The notes under the pieces were generated by a model. That model made no database searches, had not been told where the DNA came from, and was given only the letters and a program-made list of their open reading frames with translations. A stretch of 64,000 bases of DNA from Wurfbainia villosa (Eukaryota > Streptophyta > Magnoliopsida > Zingiberales > Zingiberaceae). Positions within the stretch are counted from its first letter, which is position 1. The number at the start of each line of letters is the position of its first letter. The stretch covers positions 6,076,001-6,140,000 of the forward strand of contig JAKLTH010000238.1 of assembly GCA_025175895.1 (NCBI GenBank). Direction: 5' to 3'. Of this stretch, positions 11,143-21,418 are shown piece after piece. The translations under genes were made by a program, and so were the position numbers.

Positions 11143-11882
11143 GTGGTGCTGGGATTTACAACAATACTGTGGTGCTGGGATTTATAATTTCAGCACCACA
11201 ATAATGTTAGGATTTAATTTTCAGCAATACTTTTTTTTCTACACACCGTCAAAATTGGGAGGTAGGAGGATTAGAACTAAGTTTTCTCGACATATCAAAA
11301 ATTCATATTGTAAGATCTTTCAATTTATGTCAAGATTTCAGAATTTGGACTCCTTTAGGTCCATCAATAGATTTTGGTCAAAACCTAACACCACTATAGT
11401 ATTGAAATTACACCACGGTGTGTCGAAAAAAATAATGCTGGAAATTAAATCTTAATACCATTGTAGTGCTGGAATTGTAATTTTCGACACCATTTTTTTT
11501 TCGATACGCCGTCAAAATTGGAAGATAGGAGGATTAGAACTAAGTTTCCTCGACGTATCAAAAATTCACGTTGAAAGATCTTTCAGTTTATGTCAAGATT
11601 TCAGAATTTGGATTCCTCTAGGTCCATCAATGGATTTCAGTCAAAACCGATTGATGGCTCTATTCACCTATTCTTCGATCCAATCCAAGTCCATTGAGTT
11701 TGGGTAGTGCCCCTCTGTGTATCCGTAGCCAAAATTTCTGATATTCAAGGTTTTATTAGGTATTCACAGTAATATTTCAAAAATCAGATCGATATAAATT
11801 AGAAATCAGATAAAAAAAAGTGGTGCTATGAATTATATTCTCAGAAATACAATGGTACTGGAATTTGAATTCCCAGCACCAC
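11143..11882. mobile_element. Inverted-repeat element built on GTGGTGCTGGGA
   Basis: The left end GTGGTGCTGGGATTT (11143-11157) is mirrored by AATTCCCAGCACCAC at the right end (11868-11882). The same word recurs inside in both orientations (about 11171, 11187). The interior contains a direct duplication of about 180 bp with period about 263 (from about 11244 and 11507; shared phrases 'CGTCAAAATTGG', 'AGGAGGATTAGAACTAAGTTT', 'GTCAAGATTTCAGAATTTGGA'). The 83-codon open frame at 11204 lies in this repeat and is not gene-like. A related phrase occurs near 36610-36680. A non-autonomous DNA element is an inference. Confidence 0.45.
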
Positions 11883-11889
11883 GTTTAGA

Positions 11890-12480
11890 TGGTTCGGAAT
11901 TTCCAGTTGTGGTTCGGATACATGCAAATTCTCTCTCGGTATTAAATTATAAGTCTATTTGACGGGAGAGATAAAAAAAAAATTAAATGCACTCTTTGAT
12001 AAATATGAAAGTATAGGATGCTGTTTGAATAATTATAAATTTAACGTACGTTGTTTGTTTGGTAAATCGCTGAAATAAGTATTAAAGAAGTTTGTGTAAT
12101 TTTTCTTTTTGATAGTTCTAGACAGATTATGTAGATTGTAAAGAGTATTAATTACATCCTTGTAGCTTGTAGACGATAAATATAGTCATTTCATATATTA
12201 TCAGTTGAAAATGGTTATCAAATAATAAATTTGTCTTCGTGCTTCATGCGTGTACGTAGAGTTTCTAGTAAAATCGATCGCTTGCTGGTACTGCTTATGT
12301 ATGTTTTGTTTATCAGATGATTCGATACAAGATCTCGAATCTTCTGAACTTTTAGATAAGTTTTTGGATGGATTTTTATACGTCTGATATTCCGAGCGAG
12401 CGTCCGTTACTGTGTGCCCATGTGCGAATGGAAAATATATAGTAAACTTCGTTGCGCAACTTCTCCTTCCGTCCCAGCAC
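11890..12480. other. Intergenic, no gene
   Basis: AT-rich sequence with no supported feature. Confidence 0.5.
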
Positions 12481-12499
12481 GACAGCTCGAAATCGTCAG

Positions 12500-12960
12500 C
12501 GGATGACTGAATTTTAACCGGAATCTAGCCACGATCCAGTCAGCACCAGATTCCGATCGAATTCTGATAGGATTTCGATAGGAAAATCGTCGAATTATAG
12601 TCGGATCGCAGTTGAATTCTGATAAGATTCTTACTGGAAAACGATCAAATTGCGACTGCTAGTGTCGTGACCATTGACGGCCGCAATTGCGACTGTTTCC
12701 AGTGGGATCCGATCGGTACCGGAGTTCTATCAGAATCCAATCTGATTGCGGCTACCAGTGCCGCAACCACTGGCGATCGCAAATCGATCATTTTTCGATC
12801 GAATTCTGACCAAAAATGGTTGCGATTGTGGTCGCCAGTGCCCGTGACATTGGCGGCTGCAATTCGATCGTTTTTCGATCGAAATTCGACTGCGATCCTA
12901 CTGAACTCCGATTTTGGTCAAATCGTGATCGGATTCCGATCGTTCACTGGTGAATTTGGC
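12500..12960 (+). repeat. Imperfect short repeats, left flank of the P450 gene
   Basis: The stretch repeats variants of 'CGATCGAATTCTGA', 'ATTGCGACTG' and 'GCCAGTG' every 50-70 bp. The phrase order 'tgac-ggccgcaattgcgactgttt' reappears in the same orientation at about 16690-16715 on the other side of the P450 gene. The 143-codon open frame at 12667-13098 falls in this repeat and is not considered a gene. Confidence 0.45.
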
Positions 12961-13099
12961 TCAGGCGAGAGGAGTCGCGATGGAAAATCATTGTGTATTT
13001 TTTATTTACTGTATAATAACAATCGACCGAATGATGGAGAACGAATCACCTACAAGTCGCGCACAAATTGTCGCTCAATCAAAACTCGATTCTTATAAG

Positions 13100-14335
13100 T
13101 GGACTATTGAATAAACTTTTCACTAAACTCTATTCATGGACGGGTCGACTGAATGGATTCTTCTTGGCAGATCAACGTTGCTTATCGGGTTGACTACTGT
13201 TCTCGAACCAACGATTCTTTAAATGCTACTTTGTTAGTCTAATTCAATTATCGATGGATTTTTTTTTTATATATTTGTCAATTAAATTTTTAATTTATCT
13301 TTTTCGTTAATAAAGACAATCGAAGGTGATTATTAACGTGATGATTTTATTTTTTATTTGTAATATTGTTTTGTTTCTTTCACAAGAACAAAGGATACAA
13401 AGGATGAAACTGCACTCCACACACTGCACTGAGACATTTCATTGGAATCGCGACAATTAAAGAAGCTTCATTTTTTTTCCTTTCTTGGTCTCTTTTCTCT
13501 TGCCTATCGGAAAGAAAAATATCTTTTATAATATAAATCAATCAATCAATGAATTTTTATATTATAATAATTGATAATATTATACTATTGCTATCATTTC
13601 ATATTTCATATATGTAAATATTTATATAAAAGAATTCTAACGTTTTTTTTATTATTATTTTTTTGAGCTTTTACAATAGCAACGGAAAATCGGATAGGGG
13701 TTGAGACTCCCTTCCAATTCGTATTTCGACATCTTCTTTATTTTTTTCTATTATTTTTAATAGAGGATTTTTTTTTTTCATTCATGAGAATTTTTGAAAA
13801 AAAAGATTAAAATCGTAAATATAACGACTCCCACCAATTTATTTCACGGTTATTGATTTTATAAATTTTGATATGATGATCAAAATAAGTGGAGATCATC
13901 TAAATTAAAAAAAAAACTTTAGACATTTTCCGAAATTAACTCTCATTCGTGAGAATCTTATCAATACGGACAACTATCGAGTTGAGGTAGATCGTCCAAC
14001 CATTTAAGGCCGACTCTTTAAAAAACTCATCTAACTTTCTGAATTATTTCAATTGATAAATATAAAGAGATAATTTTTAAATAGATAAAAATTAATTTTG
14101 AAAGATTCCATCGTCCTAAATTATGACTTTACATTTGCTATTTGAAATTTTGATTTATCTTTTTTATCGATAAAGATAAGAGACAGTTAATACGCGGTTC
14201 ATATTTATAAAAAAAAAAAAAAACCCGTCCAATAGATTTACCTACAAGTTAAGATTCAATCGGTCAGTTCATCAAAAGTCTAAAAGATCCGGCGCACCTA
14301 ATGTACACCATGCAAATTCTATCCTTCAAGAAGAG
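13100..14335. other. P450 upstream region
   Basis: AT-rich intergenic sequence with poly(T) tracts. It contains a decayed SINE (13805-13950) and a (TTA)n microsatellite just before the gene. No convincing TATA box was found. Confidence 0.5.
13805..13950 (-). mobile_element. Decayed SINE, family A
   Basis: Antisense copy with the family phrase order ('taaaatcgtaaat', 'ccaccaatttat', 'gatgatcaaaataagtggagatcatctaaatt', 'ccgaaatt'). No target duplication was found. Confidence 0.5.
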
Positions 14336-14365
14336 TTATTGTTATTATTATTATTATTATTATTT
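14336..14365. repeat. (TTA)n microsatellite
   Basis: Uninterrupted TTA repeats of about ten units, 70-100 bp upstream of the P450 start codon. Confidence 0.9.
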
Positions 14366-14432
14366 CCCTGTATAGTCTACGATGGCTGCGGGATGATCGG
14401 AGTAGATGAGTAAATTGGGAAGGTGATCGACA

Positions 14433-16121
14433 ATGTCTGCTGCTCCTTCGGCCGGCCAAGAGGAGTCCCGGCAGGGCCTCCAATTCTTCTTCGCGCCACT
14501 CATGTTCGGCTCCTTCTCGTTAGTGCTGCTCTTCTACCTCCGCCGCGAGAAGGCCAACGAGGAATCCAGCAGGCTCCGACTCGCACCCGGCCCGCCGGGC
14601 CTACCGGTCATCGGCAACCTCCACCAGCTGTTCGGCGGCCTCCCCCACCGCTCCCTGCACCTACTCTCCGCTGCCTACGGCCCCATCCTCCGCCTCCAGC
14701 TCGGGCGCGTCCCCGCCCTCGTCGTCTCCTCTCCCGCCCTCGCCCGCGACATACTGAAGACGCAAGACCTCGCCTTCTGCTCCCGCCCCGACCTCACGAC
14801 CTGGCGCCGCCTCTCCTACGGTGGCCTCGACCTCGCTCTCGCCCCCTACACCCCCCGCTGGGCCCGCGCGCACCGGCTCGCCGCCGTCCACTTCCTCAGC
14901 CCGCGCCAGATCCAACGCCTCGCCGGCTCGAGGGAGGAGGAGGTGCGCACCCTGACGCGCACCGTGGCCGCCGCCGCTGCGTCCGGCCGCGCGGTCAACC
15001 TCAGCGAGAGTCTGCTCTGTTTGTCGTGCTGCATCATTTGCCGGGCCGTGTTCGGGAAGAGGTTCGCGGCGGCGGGGGAGTGCTCGAGGAGCGAGCTCGG
15101 AGGAACGATATCGCGGACGGCGGAGCTCTTGGGTGGGTTCGTCGCCGGGGATTTCTTCCCATCGGCGCACCGATGGCTCAACGCCGTCACGGGCGTGCAG
15201 GGGAGGCTGGAGAAGAACTTTAAGGAGATGGACAACTTGTTCGAGAGGGAAATTAAAGAGAGGGAAAGCGCCGGCGCCGGCGGCAGTGACGACGACACCT
15301 TTGCCAGTATTCTGGTGCGCTTACTCCGAGAGGAAGAGAGTGAAAACGAAGGCGGTCTCACCAGGGACGGCGTCAAAGCTCTTCTCCTGGTAAAAACCAC
15401 CATCCAAATTTTGATCGATCGACAGATTCTGCTGCTTAATACCCATTAGAAAATAGATTTTACTACAATAATCTTGAAATTTGGCATGCAGGATTTGCTG
15501 TTCGGAGGAACGGACGCAATGGCGGAGGCAATGGTATGGGCCATGGCGGAGCTAGCGAGGACTCCTTGCGCGCTTGCTAGAGCCCAGGAGGAAGTCCGCC
15601 GAGTGGCTGCTGGAAAACGCCACGTCGACGAGGGGGACCTCCAGCGGCTCAGCTACCTTCACGCCGTCGTCAAGGAGGTCTTCCGACTCCACCCGGTCGC
15701 CGCCCTGCTGTTGCCCCGCGAGTGCCGGCAGCGCTGTCGGGTCGCCGGCTACGACGTCGCCGCGGGCACTAGAGTCTACGTCAACGTGTGGAGCATCGGG
15801 CGAGATGCCGGCACATGGGATCAACCCGAGGAGTTCCGGCCGGAGCGGTTCGAGGGCAGCCCCGTCGACTACCTGGGGCAGTACTTCGAGCTCGTGCCAT
15901 TCGGCAGCGGCCGGAGGATCTGTATAGGGATCCCGATGGCAGAGGCGGTTGTGAAGCTTACGCTGGCCAATCTCTTACACGGCTTCGACTGGGCGTTGCC
16001 GGCGGGAGTGAGAAGGGAGGACGTGGACATGAGCGAGGTGTTTGGGATCGTCGTGAGGAAGAAGGAGCCGCTCGTGCTGGCGCCGACTCCGGGGAAGTTT
16101 ATGGACAATGTTATTCAATAA
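14433..16121 (+). CDS. Cytochrome P450, CYP71 clan (A-type)
   Basis: Membrane-bound haem-thiolate monooxygenase of the plant A-type clan; the substrate cannot be told from sequence. Two exons, 14433-15389 and 15492-16121, are joined in phase 0 at the classic A-type position just before the I-helix. They give 528 aa, a normal length. Visible parts: ER anchor at about residues 16-36, hinge 'APGPPGLPVIGN' (51-62), I-helix 'GGTDA' (324-328), K-helix E-V-F-R (381-384), 'PERF' (436-439), and haem loop FGSGRRICIG (456-465) with the axial Cys at 463. The usual I-helix oxygen-handling Thr (GTDT[T/S]) is replaced by Ala-Met, which is unusual. The C-helix reads 'RWARAHR', keeping W and R. Codon use is strongly GC-rich, as in many monocot P450s. 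An AATAAA (16117-16122) overlaps the stop codon. CYP family and subfamily are not assigned. Confidence 0.92.
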
Positions 16122-16349
16122 AACTCTTATAATTTTTTTTTATCAAAATAAATTTATAATATTAAGTTCAGACACATAAACAATTTTAAATAAATAAATA
16201 TTTAAAATATTATATAATAATTTTGATTTAAAATCGAACAAATTAAAAATTAATTTTAAAAATAAATAAATAATTCAACGGATAAAAAATTAATTAATTG
16301 GATCGAAAATCGAAATAAATAATTGATATATCCAAATTTATTATCCTAT

Positions 16350-16840
16350 CGTAGTTTTCTGCACGATCCACACGCGACCGTTTTTCCATCGTCCAATTCT
16401 ATCGAGATTGCACAGTAAATAAAAAATGTACAGTATTTTTTTCGTCGTAATTTCACCCGAACACACTCCGATTCATCGACAGTCGATCGTTTCCTATCGT
16501 AATCCGATTAGACTCGGTGTCGGTTGGATCACGGTAGGATTTCGATCAGATTACAGTAAAAAAATAACCGTGATTGCAGCCACTAGTGGTGCGCACCATT
16601 GGCGGTCGCTATCCTGATCATTTTCGGTCATTTTCAATCATAATTCGATCAGAATTCGGGTGTGATTGCAACTGCTAATATCGCGGTCACTAACGGCCTT
16701 AATTGTGACTGTTTGTAGTCACGATTCCGATCGAACTCTGATTTCGATAGAATCGTAGTTAGATTCCGATTGGATCGTCGTCGGATTCCGAACGAATCGT
16801 GGTAGGAATTTGGCATTCCGTCGACGAATTCGAGCGGCAT
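16350..16840 (+). repeat. Imperfect short repeats, right flank of the P450 gene
   Basis: Same vocabulary as 12500-12960 ('CCGATCGAACTCTGA', 'GTGATTGCAGCCACTAGTGG', 'ACGGCCTTAATTGTGACTGTTT') and the same orientation. The P450 gene therefore sits between two related repeat blocks about 3.9 kb apart. No gene is visible. Confidence 0.4.
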
Positions 16841-16933
16841 TGAATGCATGATTATTGTACATTCCTTCGTCGCATATGGGACGTATAGAAACGGACTCTC
16901 CAGATATCAAAACTCTTGATATATCACATCATC

Positions 16934-17099
16934 CAAAGCCAACGAGAGGAAGGTAATCGCGGGACTATGCCTCGACACGGGCAAAGCGCAGTGGGGTCAT
17001 CTGAACCCAGGGGGGATTTTAGACCCCATCCGGAATCGACCCCACTCCGTATCCAAAGCAACCATACTATCTTACTACCGCGTCATCCCCGTAGGGACA
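16934..17099 (-). mobile_element. SINE, family A, with target duplication
   Basis: A 166-bp antisense copy flanked by the perfect 15-bp repeat ATATATCACATCATC (16919-16933 and 17100-17114). It keeps the head phrase 'CCCCGTAGGGAC' at its right end and the 'GTCATCTGAACCCAGG', 'TTTTAGACC' and 'CCGGAATCGACCC' B-box region. It is shorter than the 223-228 bp full copies because the tail half is reduced. Confidence 0.75.
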
Positions 17100-17267
17100 A
17101 TATATCACATCATCAATTGCTGATGATGTACAATCATTGACGCATTTAATAGTTGATTGAGATTATTAATGGATGGTTGATTGAATAAAATTATAATTTT
17201 TTAATTTTAAAATTCAATTTGATACTGATTGTGGGGCCGCCCGGAAAGGGCCGCCAAGTGTCTTGCA

Positions 17268-17807
17268 ATTGAATCTTGAGATGATGTCTGCACGGGCATA
17301 GTAAAGTTGATACTTTCACGTATGATTGTCATATTAGATTTTGACATGTTGTTTATACGAGTTTAATCGAGTTAATATTCGAATGATAAATTTATTATAA
17401 TGAATAAGAATTGATTCTCGATAAAATTAATTTTCTTAAAGAAAAATGACCTGTCACCTAGGAGGCTGCTCGATTATCATGATTTATTCATCTCTAGATA
17501 CGGGGGAGTCAGTCTGGTAGAGTAATTAGAGTGAGTATTATCATCTTTTTACTATAATTGAATCTTGAGATGTTACCTCCATGAGTGTAGTCGAGTTGAT
17601 ATTCGGATTATAGATTTACTGTAATAGGCAAGGATCGATCCTTGATAAGATTAATTCTTCTGGAGAAACAAATACTCTTCCATTTAGAAGGTCGCTCGGT
17701 CCTTATGATTTACCCCTATGAGATCGATCTAGAAGGACGCTCAAGGTGAACGTTATCATCTTTTTTATTGCAATGGAATTTTGAGATGTTATCTCCGTGG
17801 GCATAAT
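17268..17807. repeat. Imperfect tandem array interrupted by the gypsy element
   Basis: The word GAATCTTGAGATG and its variant start at 17271, 17560 and 17776, giving unit lengths of 289 and 216 bp. Units share 'GTTGATATT/GTTGATACTT', 'ATAAGATTAATT', 'TAGAAGG' and 'TTATCATCTTTTT'. The third unit is cut by the LTR element and resumes at 28773 ('CGAATTAGTATTCGAAT'). Phrases resemble the array at 34060-35020. Confidence 0.6.
17803..17807. repeat. Target-site duplication of the gypsy element (left)
   Basis: ATAAT directly before the LTR; the same five bases follow the other LTR at 28773-28777. Confidence 0.8.
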
Positions 17808-20800
17808 TGTCACGCCCCGAGAGTATGCCGTGCCGAAAAGCAAACGGACGGCATCTCCCCTGTACGTGGCAACATATCGGGTTAATACAAGGCCCGTAGG
17901 CCCACAACAACAATATGATATACGCAGATATCATCATATCAAACATAATAAACACAGCGGAAACAATACAAACAGATCAACAAGATACAATGACCCAACT
18001 GTGCACTCCGGAGTGACTTGACACAATTAGAAACATAATAGAAGCAACAGCGAAAGCCAAATACATACAATACGTCCGTATATCACAGATACGGAAACAA
18101 TACAGGTTAAAACCACAAAACGACAATCCATAGTAATACAACAATACGGAAAACAGGTCCATTCGTCCGGTGTGAGATGGGATCAGCTGGCGGAGCTCCG
18201 AACGTCCAAGAAATCTTCTACCTGTTATCTGAGCGACAGGAAGCCCAGGGTCCAGGGGTGGTGAGTATAAACTCAGGGGTAATATATAGAAAGTGCATGA
18301 ACATATAGGGTAAAGAAATCTACAAGTATACATGTGAAGATCTACAGGTATACAGCATGAGTCCAATAGACATACAGTCCTATCCAACTCTAATAACAAG
18401 TAACTACAGTAAAGTCATACGCAATGTATATACTAAACTGCTCAACTGAACATAAAGTAATGTACCAACGTACCTGACGGTCTGCAACACCATAAGCTAT
18501 ATCATCCTGACAGATATACCATAACATAACTCATATAATGTACCAGGTCAATCCTATACTACGACCAATACTATACATACGAAGATATATGATCACTGAT
18601 AATAACGGCACTACATAATGACATGATGCTAATCAAATGCATATAACAGTCTGAATCAACGCATGTATCATGCTCAACACATAGCAATAAATAAAATGCA
18701 AATGGCATGTATCATGATGTACAAGCATGTGCAACAATCATAGCTCAATCAAATGCAGCATCTCACAGGCATATGTAAAACATATATCAAATACATGCAT
18801 ACATATATATCAGCAATGCATATGCATGGTCACTGTCTACGGACCCGTCCAACCACGACCCCAGAGTGGCCAGGGTGGCACGACAAATGACAACTAGCCC
18901 GACTCCAGCTGCCACCACTCTCGAGTGGCCGAGTTGGGTAGTATGACTGAGTAGCGTATAAGCGTAAAAAGCTAACTACTCCTAGGGGCCCCTGCTGCAA
19001 GTCACGCTGTCTCTACCCATGAGTAGACAAACGCCGCACACAGGACAACTGCACCTCACACAACCACCGTCTATAGTGGGCGAGTGCTAACACCACTCTG
19101 CACAGTGGCCAGGTGCGCATCTCCAGCTACCACCATCCATAGTGGCCGAGCGCGGCACATCCAATGCTCTGCCCTCAACCCTGCTACCACTACCCCGAGT
19201 GGCCGGGGAGGCAGGATGACTGACGACTTGTCTCTATCCACAAGGGAGACCCAGTCAACAGCATGCATGCAATGTGATGATGCATAGCTCCATACAGGTA
19301 TCATCGTGACACTCCCTATCCCACGGGGAGTCCTGGTCAACTAAAAGTCAACTATGCAAGGGCTACAATCCATAAGACTCTCTCTATCGCATAAAGAGTC
19401 ATACTCATCTGACAGTCAACCACGCTAAGACCTCTAGTCAGTAGCGATATACAATCGACCATCCATATAACCATACACAGGCATACAATCCCTAATGGAT
19501 ATACCATCACACTAGGACTTCTAGTCCCTGGTCACATACGGGCAACCATACAATTATCTATGCACAGACAACTAGATCCATCATAAATGCACCACTAATA
19601 CGGATATGATATAACAATTGACTCCATAATCCAAACCATCACCTAACCCTAGTGATGTAATCCCATAACCCAATCTGAAGTCACAAAGATAACCCTAACC
19701 ACATGTACTTACTGAACATCTATCAGCTAATACATAATAGGGTTTATAGTTCCTATCCGAGCTAGATAATCAATGAAGTACCAGAGTTTATATCTCAAAG
19801 GTCAAGGCAGTACAAGCATATGATTAACATGAGTGGATTTAAGGTAAACAGGTATAAACATATATATCCAAGATCATGCACTGGAATTGATCAAAACTAC
19901 CGGACCAGGTAGATATTACCCACCTGATACGAAGCTCGTATGATCCTCACGATCGTAGACCTGCTTCGTATCCCAAACCTGTACCATAATAACAAATTAG
20001 GGTTAAGTACAAGTCTCTAATAATTATAAGAACAAAATACCAATTCGTTCTATAATTCGCATTCTTTCCTCGTCTACGAGTAAGAATCCCACTTATCCCA
20101 AATTCGATACACCATGGAAAGTAAAAGAAAACAATCGAAACTACCCCACACTGATTCTTGCCTCAAGCACAATCAAAGAACCCAATTACAACTCCGGTCC
20201 ACTGTTTATCCCCAACACCCAAACAAAACATCTCCTAAAGACTTCGCTCACCGAAGCAGTCCCAAACTCAAAGATCTACCTTGATGATGTTCTTCCCATA
20301 TCCACCGATCGACTACCACTCCAAATAGGGCAAATCTCATATCTCAGCCGATCTTAAACCAATTCAATCGCTTTTTAAGATAGTTGTTTATATCCACATT
20401 GCATAGAACAACAATATAAACAGACTTACCATGAATTCGCGCGAATCTGCAATTCCACGCTCAAACCACTGATAGTTGCATTGATGGTGCTTCCTAGTTA
20501 TGAGACTGGTGATCGCTCATGAAGCAACCCTAGATCGCAACAACCACAGAAATCGACAACAACATCATAAGCTGTTGCTGATGAAACATAGAGCAGATCG
20601 ATTATAGTGGCAAACACAGGAAGGGTAGCAATAGATTTGCTCGCAGCGGAGATACCTGACACCGAAGGGAACTATTGACCACGACAATCCACCTCGATCG
20701 GTGTAGGTACGTAAATCGGCCCGACAATCAGCCCGATCGGGCGACGATGGATCGAAAGCAGGCGGCGGCGATCGAGCGATCGCTCAAATAGCGATCTCCG

Positions 20801-21405
20801 GCGACCATCACCCACCACACCGCCCAAACACCGATCCGAGCTACTAATAGCGAGACCAGCAAGCATGGATTTCATCCAAATTAAGGAATGGATCAATTGC
20901 TTACCAAATCTCAAACTCAGAATCCTAACTCACCGCCTCCGACCGCATCACCATCGACTCACACACGAAGTCTCACCCGTCGGAGCTCGACCGGAGTCCC
21001 TCCCTCCAGCTGGATCTACTACCCGACGAACGACGACGACGAGATGCAGAGGAGATCAGGGACGAAGGGCAGAAATCGCAAAGAAGAGGAAATCTCGCGG
21101 CGAAGTGGGGAAGAAATCGCGCAAATGGGCAAACGGGTTCGGAAAGCTTTTAAGGCCGTTGGAACTTGGTTCGACTAGCTCAAGACCAACCCCAAATCTA
21201 ACCTAGGTTTAACCCAGCCAAATCCAAACCTAACCTGATTTGGGTTCAGCTCAGCCTAGGCCCAAATTTCAGCCCAGGCCCAAATTTCAGCCCAACAAGA
21301 TAATTAACCCCATTAGCCCATTTAGCTAATAACCCAATTAATCCCCTAATTAATCACAATTAATTAAAGGGTTTAATCCATATATTTTTTTTTTCATACT
21401 TTACA
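17808..21405 (-). repeat. 3' LTR of the gypsy element
   Basis: A 3598-bp direct repeat of 25210-28772. Long stretches are identical (for example 19660-19790 against 27000-27130). The open frames within it (17977-18399, 20865-21206) are LTR sequence, not genes. Confidence 0.92.
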
Positions 21406-21418
21406 TTCTCTCCCACTT
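21406..21418 (-). other. Polypurine tract
   Basis: On the minus strand AAGTGGGAGAGAA abuts the TG of the 3' LTR, the position where plus-strand DNA synthesis is primed. Confidence 0.8.

Noticed and set aside
12667..13098. 143-codon open frame
   Set aside because: It lies in a short-period repeat, has no domain, and its composition follows the repeat.
14423..15403. Long open frames overlapping P450 exon 1 in other frames (266 aa on +, 169 and 185 aa on -)
   Set aside because: They are shadows of a GC-rich exon; the 14433 frame carries all P450 motifs.
17977..18399. 140-codon minus-strand frame, with a near copy at 25384-25757
   Set aside because: Both lie at the same place in the two LTRs of the gypsy element and are non-coding LTR sequence.
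19980..20010. TTAGGGTT-like words as telomeric repeats
   Set aside because: Only isolated copies, no tandem TTTAGGG run.
20865..21206. 113- and 96-codon frames
   Set aside because: GC-rich part of the 3' LTR; the matching region of the other LTR has frameshifts.
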